In this document: positions 28,615 to 38,403 of the stretch, piece by piece
Numbering within the stretch: the stretch's first letter is position 1
How the letters are laid out: every line of letters starts with the position of its first letter
NCBI GenBank assembly: GCA_021781745.1
Contig: JAJXWH010000002.1
Span: forward strand, 71,974-135,973
Direction: 5' to 3'
Length of the DNA: 64,000 nt
DNA from: Bacillota bacterium
Lineage (GTDB): Bacteria > Bacillota > Clostridia > Clostridiales > Clostridiaceae
Notes under the pieces: generated by a model
Databases searched by the model: none
Told to the model about the DNA's origin: nothing
What the model saw: only the letters and a program-made list of their open reading frames with translations
Made by a program: the position numbers and the translations under genes

Positions 28615-29877
28615 TTACAATTTGAACTTTGAAATAATACTACTTAACTCTTCAGCTTTAATTGCTTCCTTCGAAATTGTTTCTGCTACTTGCTTCATAG
28701 CTGACGATGTATCGCTTATTCCTTGTTGTATATTATGAGTGCTGCTCGAAACTGCTTCTGAATTTTTAGCTGTATTTGATATAGCTGCACTTACTTGTTC
28801 AATAGATGCATTTACATGCTCAGACATTTCAGCTATCTGCTTAGACATCTCACTTATAAATTCTCCATCTTCATTATATTGCATTGCAATACTTCCGTAT
28901 CCCTCTAAATCGGCTCTTACATTAGTTTTAATAAAACCAAGCATATCCTTACTATTTTCTGAAAGGTTGGTAAATGCTTTTTCAACTCTTTCTATTGTAT
29001 TTTGAATTGTAACAACTGATGAAGATGACTCTTCTGCAAGTTTCCTTACCTCTTCTGCAACTACTGCAAAACCCTTACCTGACTCTCCTGCTCTTGCTGC
29101 TTCAATTGCTGCATTTAGTGCTAAAAGATTTGTTTGTTCTGCAATACTTGCTATTGAATCCGCCATTATCTTTATTTCTTCAACTACTTTTGATTCCTCA
29201 ATAGCTTTCTTTATGTACTCCTCTTTTTCCTGATATACGGTTCTTGTATTTTCAATAGCATTCTTACTATCTTTTTCTACATTTATAGCTCTTTCTTTTA
29301 TGTTGACTGAATTCTCATTTCCAGTTTCGGCTTTTGCTGCTAATTCTTCCATGTTTGCGGTTACTTGTTGTATTGATGCGTAGATCTCTTCAACATTACT
29401 ACTATTCTCTTGTGTGCTTGAATCAATTTTTTCAAATTCTACATTTACATTTTCTAAGCTTGCTGATAATTCTTGAACTGTAGCAGATGCTTCTTCACTT
29501 AATGAAGATACATTTTCAGCATTTTCTGCACAAATTTTTATCATTTGTCTTAAATTATCCTGAGCCTTGTTTAAAGCTCGTCCTATATAAGCAAATTCAT
29601 CTTTTCTAGTAATTGCAATATTAGTTGAAATATCAAATTCACTCATTCTCTCAGCTAATTGTCTTATCTTATGAAGTGGTGTTATTATATATCCTATTGT
29701 TGTAAAAATTAATGTTCCTCCTATTATAACAGCTATTCCTAAAGACATCATCATTAGTGTTGAACTTGTTTTTATTCCTACTCCAATTCCAATTCCCATT
29801 AATATCATTATAATATAAACTGAAAAAATTCTTGTTGCTGTCGAATGTAAAAAACTTATTTTTTTGTTTTCCTCCAT
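28615..29877 (-). CDS. Methyl-accepting chemotaxis protein lacking an external sensor domain
   Basis: 420 residues. Two adjacent hydrophobic helices (about residues 12-33 and 38-62) are joined by only a few residues, so there is essentially no extracellular ligand domain. A HAMP domain (about 63-117, [18 protein letters not shown]) and a long coiled-coil signalling domain follow, with the hairpin tip [34 protein letters not shown]. It should dock to CheA/CheW and be adjusted by CheR/CheB encoded at 50-61 kb. It is a single gene; the input is probably membrane state or an unknown partner. Confidence 0.9.
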   Translation of the reverse strand: MEENKKISFLHSTATRIFSVYIIMILMGIGIGVGIKTSSTLMMMSLGIAVIIGGTLIFTTIGYIITPLHKIRQLAERMSEFDISTNIAITRKDEFAYIGRALNKAQDNLRQMIKICAENAENVSSLSEEASATVQELSASLENVNVEFEKIDSSTQENSSNVEEIYASIQQVTANMEELAAKAETGNENSVNIKERAINVEKDSKNAIENTRTVYQEKEEYIKKAIEESKVVEEIKIMADSIASIAEQTNLLALNAAIEAARAGESGKGFAVVAEEVRKLAEESSSSVVTIQNTIERVEKAFTNLSENSKDMLGFIKTNVRADLEGYGSIAMQYNEDGEFISEMSKQIAEMSEHVNASIEQVSAAISNTAKNSEAVSSSTHNIQQGISDTSSAMKQVAETISKEAIKAEELSSIISKFKL

Positions 29878-30484
29878 AATTTATACTCCTTTTCTTAAAT
29901 TTAATTTACACAAAATGTTTTCTCTTGTAATATGATTAACAATTCAAAAGACAATTTAATACAGTTTATATGAGACAGATAACTAACTTAGCCACTAATC
30001 CGTAGTTATTTAATACTTTGAAATTAATTAAGAAAAGATTTAAAGAAATGTTGTTTGTGTTACTACAAATATTACTTATCTGACATAATATAAAAAAAAT
30101 GTATTTGTATCTACAATAAAATATTACAAAATACATTTTTATCAGTATTCTTTACTAGAATATCATGTGCATTTTACTTTTTCAACCATATTAATAAAAA
30201 TTTAAATTTATATCCTTTTCATAAACCCTAGATAAATCAACCCTTTGACGATTCTGCTATTATTTATAATGTGATTTGTTAATTCTCACAATAAATTGAT
30301 GAAATCGAAGATTCTTTCACAAAAGTTCAGTATCATATTATTATTAAATTGAATAGATATAATACAAATTATCATGTATTAGTCTTGGTTTATGAATAAA
30401 TTATGGTAAACTATATATATTAACAAAATATAAGTATAATTTATATTTAAAAGACTAATATTATACAAATTGGGGGCTTAAGAA
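29878..30484. other. Spacer between MCP and aminotransferase
   Basis: 607 bases, very A+T-rich, holding promoters for the two divergent genes. One hairpin is visible at 30092-30141, AAAAATGTATTTGTA opposite TACAAAATACATTTTT, with no gene ending nearby; it could be the terminator of a lost gene. A TATAAT at 30436-30441 is a plausible -10 box for the aminotransferase. No ORF with a ribosome site was seen. Confidence 0.35.
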
Positions 30485-31675
30485 ATGATATCAAATAAGA
30501 TGAAATCCCTTGTTTCAAACAGTTCAACCATAAGAGCCATGTTTGAAGAAGGAAAAAGATTATCAGAAATTTATGGAGACGAAAATGTTTTTGATTACAG
30601 TATTGGTAATCCGAATGTTGAACCTCCAGAAAAAGTTAAGGAAGTTATATTTGAAATTTTAAATGAAGAAACTCCAAATTTAGTTCATGGTTACATGAGT
30701 AATTCTGGATATGAAGATGTTAGAGATGCAATAAGTAATTTCCTAAATAAAAAATATGATTTATCCCTTTCGAGAAACAATATTGTTATGACATGCGGGG
30801 CAGCAGGCGGGTTAAATATAATTTTGAAATCCATTCTGAATCCTAATGACGAAGTTATTACCTTTTCCCCATACTTTGGTGAATACGGTAATTACGTTCA
30901 AAATTTTGATGGCAAGCTCGTAATTTCTCCTACTAATAATGAAACTTTTGAACCAGATTTAGATGTATTAAGGGAAGTGATTACTGCTAAAACTAAAGCT
31001 TTAATAATAAATAACCCTAATAATCCGACTGGAGTTGTTTATTCCGAAAAAGTACTACAAGATTTAGCATTTTTACTTAATGAAAAACAAAAAGAATTTA
31101 ATACCACTATATACTTAATATCTGATGAACCATATAGGGAAATAGTTTATGATAGTATCAACGTGCCTTGTCTCTTGAAGTATTATGATAATACTTTCAT
31201 AGGCTATTCTTATAGCAAATCATTATCTTTGCCTGGGGAACGTATTGGATATGTAGTTGCAAACCCATCCCTCAGCAATCTTGATGAAATGATGTCCGCG
31301 CTTAATATTGCTAATAGAATTTTAGGTTTTGTAAATGCTCCATCATTATTTCAAAGAGTAATTGCAAAATCTTTAGATTCAGAAGTTGATGTAAGTATTT
31401 ATGAAAGAAACCGTGATCTTTTATATAACCACTTAATATCACTTGGATTTACTTGTGTTAAGCCACAAGGTGCATTTTATCTATTCCCTAAATCACCAAT
31501 CGAAGACGATAAAAAATTCTGTGAAGATGCAAAACAATTTAACTTATTACTTGTACCTGGTTCTGCTTTTGGCTGCCCTGGTCATGTAAGATTGGCTTAT
31601 TGCATTTCATATGAAAAAATTAAAAATTCATTGCAGGCTTTCGATAAACTGGCTGCATTATATAACTTAAAGTAA
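30485..31675 (+). CDS. PLP-dependent class I/II aminotransferase (aspartate-aminotransferase-like)
   Basis: 396 residues, normal fold-type I length. Visible motifs: FDYSIGNPNVEPP, the cofactor-stacking TCGAAGGLNIILK, INNPNNPTGVVYS, the PLP-contacting ISDEPYREIVYD, the Schiff-base Lys in YSYSKSLSLPGERIGYV and the substrate-carboxylate Arg in HVRLAYCIS. It transfers amino groups between amino acids and 2-oxoacids; specificity is not resolvable. Start ATG follows GGGGG at nine bases. It is monocistronic with a hairpin after the stop. Confidence 0.9.
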   Translation: MISNKMKSLVSNSSTIRAMFEEGKRLSEIYGDENVFDYSIGNPNVEPPEKVKEVIFEILNEETPNLVHGYMSNSGYEDVRDAISNFLNKKYDLSLSRNNIVMTCGAAGGLNIILKSILNPNDEVITFSPYFGEYGNYVQNFDGKLVISPTNNETFEPDLDVLREVITAKTKALIINNPNNPTGVVYSEKVLQDLAFLLNEKQKEFNTTIYLISDEPYREIVYDSINVPCLLKYYDNTFIGYSYSKSLSLPGERIGYVVANPSLSNLDEMMSALNIANRILGFVNAPSLFQRVIAKSLDSEVDVSIYERNRDLLYNHLISLGFTCVKPQGAFYLFPKSPIEDDKKFCEDAKQFNLLLVPGSAFGCPGHVRLAYCISYEKIKNSLQAFDKLAALYNLK

Positions 31676-31721
31676 AAAATAAAATTTATAGTTAAGCTTA
31701 TACCATTTAAAACACAAAATA

Positions 31722-31799
31722 AAAGGGTATTCTGACTGCTCAGCTGCTGAAAAGGATAATTGTTGAACTTCTGTAGTTCATAGCGAAAGAATACCCTTA
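31722..31799. terminator. Bidirectional terminator-like element
   Basis: The outer arms AAAGGGTATTCT and AGAATACCCTTA enclose inner hairpins (CAGCTGCTG; TGAACTTCTGTAGTTCA). It lies between convergent genes. Its left part is related to the elements at 61.36 kb and, inverted, at 13.8 kb. Confidence 0.65.
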
Positions 31800-31811
31800 A
31801 ATAATGAGCAC

Positions 31812-32336
31812 CTACTTTACTGCTTTAAGCTTCTCATATTCCAATTTCTTCAATGTTAGATAAAAATCCACTGCAAATTCAATAGCACCGGCTATTGCTA
31901 ACAAATTAAAAAGCACTTGATTTTGTATGTATACTCTGTGTAAAATGGATTGAAAAAAATAAATCCCCAAAAAACTAAGTAACATCCAATATAAAGAAAA
32001 CCTTAAAGTGACATATCCATGAATATTATATTTAAAATTTGAATAATCCCAGTAAACTTTGTTAAATTCATGTTTAAGAATATATCCACTTATATACTCA
32101 ACGGTTGTTGGAATTAAAAAACATAAGATAATTAATGGAATCCCATCAATGTTCAGCACTTCATTGCATACAATTAGAAGAGTAACAGCTATTCCATACA
32201 TTGGCTTAAATGGCCCAAATAAAAAGCCTTCTTCTTGGAATTTCTTTGTAACAATATAACTATATGCTTCTTCTATTATCCAACCTATAAAAGAGTAAAA
32301 TATTAAATTGAACACCACATATAATAATAATCTCAC
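31812..32336 (-). CDS. CmpB-type putative ABC-transporter membrane protein (PF06541 family)
   Basis: 174 residues with about five hydrophobic segments. The family signature is clear at the N-terminus: FYSFIGWIIEEAYS, then EEGFLFGPFKPMYGIAVTLL. It starts at GTG behind AGGTGATT. The family is widespread in Firmicutes and is named for a putative type IV ABC permease, but experimental function is unclear. No ATPase partner is nearby. The C-terminus is a short basic helix (LKKLEYEKLKAVK). Confidence 0.8.
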   Translation of the reverse strand: MRLLLYVVFNLIFYSFIGWIIEEAYSYIVTKKFQEEGFLFGPFKPMYGIAVTLLIVCNEVLNIDGIPLIILCFLIPTTVEYISGYILKHEFNKVYWDYSNFKYNIHGYVTLRFSLYWMLLSFLGIYFFQSILHRVYIQNQVLFNLLAIAGAIEFAVDFYLTLKKLEYEKLKAVK

Positions 32337-32515
32337 TTTTAATCACCTCATTCTACAAAATAATTAATGCTAGTATCTGTAGAAGATTAATCTTTTATCC
32401 ACATTAAAGTTCTTTCTGATATAATAATATTATTAAGTTATTCTCAGACTCAGATTAAGTAAGTACTAATTACTGAGCCTTTGAAATAAGTATGTCTAAG
32501 GAGGCTAGTTTACAT

Positions 32516-33718
32516 ATGGAAAAAATTTATTATGATAACCAATACCTTAAGGAGTTTACTGCTGAAATTGTTGATATAAGAGAAATAGATAATAAATTTC
32601 ATGTTATATTAGATAAAACAGCATTTTTCCCAGGCGGCGGTGGTCAAAGCTGTGATCTTGGATTTTTAGATGATCAACAAATTATTGATGTTTATGAAAA
32701 AGATGATATTGTTCATCATGTTGTAGAGAAGAAACCAATTAAAATTCATAAGGTCAAATGTTCAATTAATTGGGATAGAAGACGTGATGGTATGCATCAG
32801 CACTTGGGCCAACATGTTTTATCAGGTGCTTTCTTTAATCTTTTTAATGCCAATACATTTGCCATACATTTAGGCTCTGACATAAGTACAGTTGATATTT
32901 ATGGAGTTTTAACTGAAGAACAAGTTAGAGAAGCTGAAAGACTTGCAAATAAAATAATAGGTGATGCCTTAACTGTAGAATCGTTCATTCCAACCAAGGC
33001 TGAACTAAAAAAATTAACTCTGAGACGTGCTCTTCCAAATACTGAAGAGGATATTAGGGTTGTTAAAGTTGGTGATTTTGATATAAATGCCTGCTGTGGC
33101 CTTCATCCTTCATCAACTCTTGATTTGAGACTAATAAAAATAAAGAGGTTTCAAAAACATAAAGAAGGAACAAGGATAGAGTTCTTAGCTGGTGATCGTG
33201 CTGTTTCAGATTCTTTTGAAAAAGATGAATTTCAAAACTCCATATGCAGGTATTTAAATTGTAATGAAAATGAAGCTATAAATGGTATAAAAAATCTAAA
33301 TGAAAGTCTTCGTGAGGCCAATGAAACAAATAAGAGCCTTAATATTTTATTAGCTAAATATCAAGTTAAAGAAATTCTTGAAAGCGCGGCCAACATAAAT
33401 AACACTAAAGTCATAAAGAAAATATTTGATAGTGAAAATTTAAAATATGTAAGTAATCTTACCTCTAAGTTAATTGAAAATGAAAAGACAATTGCTTTAA
33501 TGGCTGTAAAATCTGAAGAAAAAGCTAATCTTATCTTTGCCTGCTCTAAGGATGTTAAAGATGTGAAAATGAATGATTTATTAAAGGATGCTATAACTCT
33601 TATTGATGGTAAGGGAGGCGGAAGTCCATCCCAAGCCCAAGGTGCTGGAAAAAATAACGCAAACCTTGAAAGTGCGTTAGATTACGCATTTAATAAAATA
33701 TCACAAATGCTAAATTAA
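32516..33718 (+). CDS. Alanyl-tRNA editing protein (AlaX-L type) with DHHA1 domain
   Basis: About 400 residues. The N-terminal part resembles the AlaRS editing region: FFPGGGGQSCDLG, the zinc-binding HxxxH in MHQHLGQHVLSGAFF, and the Cys-His pair in NACCGLHPSSTLDL. The C-terminal ~130 residues are a DHHA1-type domain ending in the Gly-rich DGKGGGSPSQAQGAG. It should hydrolyse mischarged Ser- or Gly-tRNA(Ala) in trans. The ATG at 32516 follows AAGGAGG by 11 bases; an ATG at 32492 precedes the ribosome site and is unlikely. Monocistronic, with a strong terminator. Confidence 0.88.
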   Translation: MEKIYYDNQYLKEFTAEIVDIREIDNKFHVILDKTAFFPGGGGQSCDLGFLDDQQIIDVYEKDDIVHHVVEKKPIKIHKVKCSINWDRRRDGMHQHLGQHVLSGAFFNLFNANTFAIHLGSDISTVDIYGVLTEEQVREAERLANKIIGDALTVESFIPTKAELKKLTLRRALPNTEEDIRVVKVGDFDINACCGLHPSSTLDLRLIKIKRFQKHKEGTRIEFLAGDRAVSDSFEKDEFQNSICRYLNCNENEAINGIKNLNESLREANETNKSLNILLAKYQVKEILESAANINNTKVIKKIFDSENLKYVSNLTSKLIENEKTIALMAVKSEEKANLIFACSKDVKDVKMNDLLKDAITLIDGKGGGSPSQAQGAGKNNANLESALDYAFNKISQMLN

Positions 33719-33749
33719 AAATTATTAGTTTGGAAGAGACTTAAAAACA

Positions 33750-33792
33750 TAATAAGGCATGAAATTGAACTAATTAATTTCATGCCTTATTT
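33750..33792. terminator. Bidirectional terminator between convergent genes
   Basis: AATAAGGCATGAAATT and AATTTCATGCCTTATT form a perfect 16-bp stem around GAACTAATT, flanked by A and T residues on the two sides. Confidence 0.85.
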
Positions 33793-33835
33793 ACAATACA
33801 ATTATGTACTTTCTAATTCATAACAATCAATGAAC

Positions 33836-35608
33836 TTATTGTCTTACTTCTTCTAGATAATTCACAAATACTTTTACTATATCAGGATCAAATTGTTTTC
33901 CTGCGCATCTATTTAATTCATGAATCGCTTGTTCCTTGGTTAAAGGCTTCTTATAAATGCCATTATTTCTCATAGCATCATATGAATCGGCAACGCAGAC
34001 AATTCTTGATATTAATGGTATCCCATTTTCCTTCAATTTAAGCGGATATCCCCTGCCATCCCACCTTTCATGGTGTGCCAAGACCCCTTTCGCTACATTA
34101 TCCAGCTGATTAGATGCCTTAATTATCCTATATCCCTTTTCTGAATGGGTTTTAACTATTTCAAATTCATCTTCCGTTAATCTTCCTGCCTTAAGTAGAA
34201 TTTCCTCACTTATTCCTATTTTCCCTATATCATGTAGTTTCGCTACTATAGTCAATTCATCCATTACATCCATCGGTAGTGATAACCTTTGTCCAATTAT
34301 CAAGGAATGCTGTAATACTCTTTCAGTATGTTCTTCCGTTTCCAAGCTTTTAGCTTGAAGTCCCATTTGCAGAGAATGCATCATTGAGCTGTTAAGGCTA
34401 TTTTTCTGTAACAACTTTTGACGATATACCTTATCGTCAGCTTCCTTTAATGCATCATATATACTTTTATTTAAACTATTAGTTATAGATGCACCTAATG
34501 CTATACTAACATCGATTAAATCATGTTTATAAGCTTTACATTGTTTAAATATTTTTCTTATAATAGATTCGCATTCATAATCAGTGGTATTGGGAACTAA
34601 AATAACAAATTCATCTCCACCAGTTCTAAAGATAAATTGTTTTTCATTACATACATCTTTAAGAACATTAGCAATTAATTTTAACAACTCATCTCCTTGA
34701 TTATGACCTAATGTATCATTTACTAGCTTCAATCCATTCGCATCTCCCATAATCACGCCAACTGGGAGGTATTTTTCACAAAAAAATTCATGAGCTTTTT
34801 CTTCAAAATAAGCTCTGTTATATAAGCCCGTTAAAATATCAGTAAAACTCAAACGTTTCAACTTTTCTTCTGCTTCTTTTTTCTCAGTAATATCTAAAAT
34901 TAATCCTACTACCCCAACTACATCATCATTTTTATCCATTACAGGAACCTTTATAGCCTCTGTATATATTTCTTTACCCTCATCAGTGTTTAGTATCGTT
35001 TGTGCACATATACTTTGTTTATTTTTTATAACATAATTATCTTCTCTTGTATATTTTTCCGCCAACTCTTCTGTGGGGTGTATATCAAAATTAGTTTTTC
35101 CAACAAGCTCTTCTATGCCATTCCCATTGTAAAACTTCTCAAATTCCTTATTTGCATAAACATATTTTCCATTCCGATCTTTATAAAATACCATTCCTGG
35201 CAAGGTTTCCATAACAACTTTTAGTATATTTTCCTGCTCTTCTATAACCTTTTCCTTCTGCTTTATGGCATTTATATTGGAATACATCCCTGCTATAGCT
35301 ATTGCTTTACCATTTTTATCGATTAAAGGAATCAAATTACGTCTAATATTAACTCCATTAATGCTATATTCCTCTGATAATGGCTTTAATGTACTAATCA
35401 CTAAACTACATTGGCTTTGATCTTCTTCTTTTACATCTTCATCAAATATTTCTTCATATCTTCGCCCAATAAATTCTTTGTCTTTTCCATTGCATAAACC
35501 TATATACTCTTTATTTACATATATAAATCTTAAGTCGAGATCTTTTATCCATATAGGATATGGAATATTATCAACAAACAATTTAAATAGTTCAGATTCC
35601 ATTATCAT
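33836..35608 (-). CDS. PAS-PAS-GGDEF-HD-GYP cyclic-di-GMP signalling protein
   Basis: 590 residues. Two PAS domains come first (about residues 1-120, FVDNIPYPIWIKDLDLRFIY, and 125-245, METLPGMVFYKDRNGKYVYA), then a GGDEF domain (about 248-405) with intact catalytic motif RTGGDEFVIL. An HD-GYP domain ends the protein, with HDIGKIGI and HHERWDGRGYP. It could therefore both make and degrade cyclic di-GMP. The inhibitory RxxD site expected five residues before GGDEF reads NEKQ, so product inhibition is probably absent. No membrane segment is seen; it is cytosolic, with PAS ligand or redox input unknown. Start ATG behind GGAGGGGAAAATA. Confidence 0.9.
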   Translation of the reverse strand: MIMESELFKLFVDNIPYPIWIKDLDLRFIYVNKEYIGLCNGKDKEFIGRRYEEIFDEDVKEEDQSQCSLVISTLKPLSEEYSINGVNIRRNLIPLIDKNGKAIAIAGMYSNINAIKQKEKVIEEQENILKVVMETLPGMVFYKDRNGKYVYANKEFEKFYNGNGIEELVGKTNFDIHPTEELAEKYTREDNYVIKNKQSICAQTILNTDEGKEIYTEAIKVPVMDKNDDVVGVVGLILDITEKKEAEEKLKRLSFTDILTGLYNRAYFEEKAHEFFCEKYLPVGVIMGDANGLKLVNDTLGHNQGDELLKLIANVLKDVCNEKQFIFRTGGDEFVILVPNTTDYECESIIRKIFKQCKAYKHDLIDVSIALGASITNSLNKSIYDALKEADDKVYRQKLLQKNSLNSSMMHSLQMGLQAKSLETEEHTERVLQHSLIIGQRLSLPMDVMDELTIVAKLHDIGKIGISEEILLKAGRLTEDEFEIVKTHSEKGYRIIKASNQLDNVAKGVLAHHERWDGRGYPLKLKENGIPLISRIVCVADSYDAMRNNGIYKKPLTKEQAIHELNRCAGKQFDPDIVKVFVNYLEEVRQ

Positions 35609-35692
35609 TATTTTCCCCTCCCTAAATTCATTTAGTTACTCCACCGAACTCTTAATCTTCTTGTAAGAAATTTATATATTGATTATTAAATC

Positions 35693-36856
35693 CTAATTAT
35701 TAAAATTAATTTTAATATCAACAATTTCACTTTTAGTTCCGATTCTTATTGGTGGCCCCCATGTTCCATAACCAGAACTTACAATCAAGTTAAAATTACC
35801 CTTATTTAAATATCCATAGTCTTTCTCATATATATGTCTTGTAATGAGATTCCCAGGAAAGATTTGCCCATTATGTGTATGACCTGAAAGTTGCAAATCA
35901 ACACCATCTGCCTCCGCTTCTTCTAAATCTTCTGGCCTATGATTTAAAACTATAATTGGAAGTGATCTATCCACGTCCTTTAAAATATCGTTAAGGGCTT
36001 TTCTCCCACCTGTTAACCTTGTTCCTGCCGGATCATTTCTTCCGATTATAACAAAGCTATCTGCTACTTTAACTGATTCATCTTGTAAGAATTTAATATT
36101 AGCATCTTTAAAATATGAGATAGTTTTAGATAAATCGCCAGCATTATACTCATGATTTCCAGTAATGTCATAAACCCCATATCTTGTCTTTATATTCTTA
36201 AAAGCATTTTGAGAATATTCTTTTAGACTTGTTGGAGTATTCTCATCGAATATATCTCCACAAAATAAAACCATATCTGGATGTAATTGATTTATGGAAT
36301 CCACCATTTTATCAACTCCATTTTCTTTTAACGCTATTCCCATATGAACATCAGAAATCATAACAACATTTAATGAAGAGATGTTCCCAGCTTTTTTATT
36401 TATATTTACTTCATAATTAGTTATAACTTTATTTTGAGCATTAAAAAAGCCATAACCAAGTAACATAAATATTGCTAAAAATACAGATAACCCATTGAAG
36501 TATACCTTTTTTAGTTTTTCTTTTATTAAAGGACTTAAATTAATTTTCTTTACTATAATCTTTAAAATATCTATGATTAAAAAAATTAGTATTGAATAAA
36601 ATAGTATTCCAATAAAAATTACACCAACTAATGTAGTATCAGATATAAACCAATTGTCTACAGTAAGTAATCCTCTAAGTATGTAACTAAAAATAAAGGA
36701 TAAAGCTAAGCCCCAATATATTAACCAATATACTAAAGGACATATTTTATGTTTAAATCCTATACAAAAGTGTGAGACTATTTTCTTCCCTTTTGCTCCA
36801 ATATAATAGCAAAGAATTATGTATAATCCCAATATTATAAAAATTGGCGCCATCAT
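35693..36856 (-). CDS. Membrane-anchored metallophosphoesterase
   Basis: 387 residues. About four hydrophobic segments occupy residues 1-140. The catalytic domain has the calcineurin-like metal motifs in order: MISDVHMG, LFCGDIFDE, TGNHEYNAGD, VLNHRPED and LSGHTHNGQ, as in YkuE/YaeI-type enzymes, some of which act on lipid or UDP-sugar substrates. The phosphoesterase domain probably faces outside. The ATG has only a weak ribosome site of its own. A four-codon ORF at 36867 (ATG AAT TTA GGA TGA) with a strong AAAAGGAG site ends overlapping this start, so translation may be by re-initiation. Confidence 0.85.
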   Translation of the reverse strand: MMAPIFIILGLYIILCYYIGAKGKKIVSHFCIGFKHKICPLVYWLIYWGLALSFIFSYILRGLLTVDNWFISDTTLVGVIFIGILFYSILIFLIIDILKIIVKKINLSPLIKEKLKKVYFNGLSVFLAIFMLLGYGFFNAQNKVITNYEVNINKKAGNISSLNVVMISDVHMGIALKENGVDKMVDSINQLHPDMVLFCGDIFDENTPTSLKEYSQNAFKNIKTRYGVYDITGNHEYNAGDLSKTISYFKDANIKFLQDESVKVADSFVIIGRNDPAGTRLTGGRKALNDILKDVDRSLPIIVLNHRPEDLEEAEADGVDLQLSGHTHNGQIFPGNLITRHIYEKDYGYLNKGNFNLIVSSGYGTWGPPIRIGTKSEIVDIKINFNN

Positions 36857-36956
36857 CCTAAATTCATTTTACTCCTTTTCCAGAAAAAAGTCTAAACCAT
36901 AAACTTATCTTCTAAAATTACAATCTGTCAATATTTTTTGCTGCTTGTTATTTATT

Positions 36957-38144
36957 TTATACTATCTTGTGTTTATAATTTTTGTCTATTATTTCCTTTA
37001 ACCCACCTTCTGCTAAAAGAGCAAAATACTTTGAACAATTTAAAATCGCCCTTTCATCTACTTGATATTGTGGGTGGTGATGTGCATAAGATTTACCTGT
37101 TCCTACAATAATAAATGCACCAGGTACTTTCTTTTGATAGTACGCAAAATCTTCTCCTTCTAACCCCATAGAAATCTGTTTAACATTATATCCGACTCTT
37201 TCTCCAAGGTTAGTGGAAAAATTCACCCAGTCTTCAGTGTTGTTTGTTGCTGGCGAGCTCGGATGCCAAATTAATTCTGCACTTCCACCAAATGATTGAG
37301 CTACTCCAGTTACTATTTCATTCATTCTCTTAGCAATTAAATTACGAATATCTTCATCTAGCGTTCTAACGGTTCCTTCCAAATAAGCTGACTCAGGAAT
37401 TACATTCCAAGTATTCCCTCCTTCTATGTGAGTTATACTTAAAAGTGCTTTTTCTGTTGGCCCAATATTACGACTAATAATAGTTTGCAGCGATGTAACT
37501 ATATTACTTGCAATTATAATAGGATCTATACTTTTTTCAGGTTTAGCCGCATGACTACCAACTCCAGTTATTTTAATTTCAAATCTATCAACTGCAGCTG
37601 TCATTGCTCCAGTTTTTATTCCCATAATACCAACTTCCGCATCTGAAATATTGTGTACTCCAAAAATTGCATCTACATCATCTAATGCACCTGTTGATAT
37701 AATTTTCTTAGCTCCATCTGCACTTTCTTCCCCTGGTTGGAAAATAAACTTTACTGTGCCTAATAGCGAAGCTTGATGTCTTTTTACCAGATAAGCTGCA
37801 CCTAAAATTACTGCCATGTGAAAATCATGTCCACATGCATGCATCATGCCATCAACTTTAGATTTATAGCACAAACTTGTCTCTTCTTGGATTGGAAGTG
37901 CGTCTATATCACATCTTATTGCAACAACTGGACCATTTGGATTTCCTTTTACTTGAGCTATAAGACCTGTTTCCAATGGCAAATCAAGAATTTCTATATC
38001 TACTTTATTTAATAGTTTTTTTATTAACTTTGTAGTTTCAAATTCTTCATTAGGCAATTCAGGATGTTCATGCAATTTATGATATATTTTTACAAGTTCC
38101 TCATTTAAATTCTCTATTATCGATAATAATACTTTATTCGCCAT
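36957..38144 (-). CDS. M20 family amidohydrolase (N-acyl-amino-acid hydrolase type)
   Basis: 395 residues from the ATG behind AAAGGGGGGATTAAT; an in-frame start at 38195 has no ribosome site. Metal-binding motifs of the M20D group: DIDALPIQEET, HACGHDFHMA, FQPGEESADGA (catalytic Glu), FGVHN and the C-terminal GEDFAYYQ, with AHHHPQY before the end. A dimerisation lid domain lies in the middle (GSHAAKPEKSIDPIIIA). It hydrolyses N-acyl or amino-acid amide bonds in the cytoplasm; the precise substrate is unknown. Monocistronic. Confidence 0.9.
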   Translation of the reverse strand: MANKVLLSIIENLNEELVKIYHKLHEHPELPNEEFETTKLIKKLLNKVDIEILDLPLETGLIAQVKGNPNGPVVAIRCDIDALPIQEETSLCYKSKVDGMMHACGHDFHMAVILGAAYLVKRHQASLLGTVKFIFQPGEESADGAKKIISTGALDDVDAIFGVHNISDAEVGIMGIKTGAMTAAVDRFEIKITGVGSHAAKPEKSIDPIIIASNIVTSLQTIISRNIGPTEKALLSITHIEGGNTWNVIPESAYLEGTVRTLDEDIRNLIAKRMNEIVTGVAQSFGGSAELIWHPSSPATNNTEDWVNFSTNLGERVGYNVKQISMGLEGEDFAYYQKKVPGAFIIVGTGKSYAHHHPQYQVDERAILNCSKYFALLAEGGLKEIIDKNYKHKIV

Positions 38145-38403
38145 ATTAATCCCCCCTTTATTGATGCTTAAATTATAGGCATCCATTTTTACCATGTCAA
38201 TACATGTAGAAAATTTAACATTATTTCAAAGTAGCAGTTCCACCCTTTGCCGATAAATAACTCATTTTCTCTTATATTTTGAAGTTTCTCAAATTGCTTT
38301 AATTAATAGAAATAGGATAAACTTTAATTTAGCTTATCCTAACTTTAATTAGCTCTATATTCTATTTTTATTATTTTCGAATTTAAATGTGCCTAATTAC
38401 TTT

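Noticed and set aside
16659-38398. Possible solo ends of the 163-bp repeat (TTGTGCCTTAT at 16659 and 28605, TGTGCCTAAT at 38389)
   Set aside because: Only about 10 bases match and no body of the element follows; in this base composition they may be chance.
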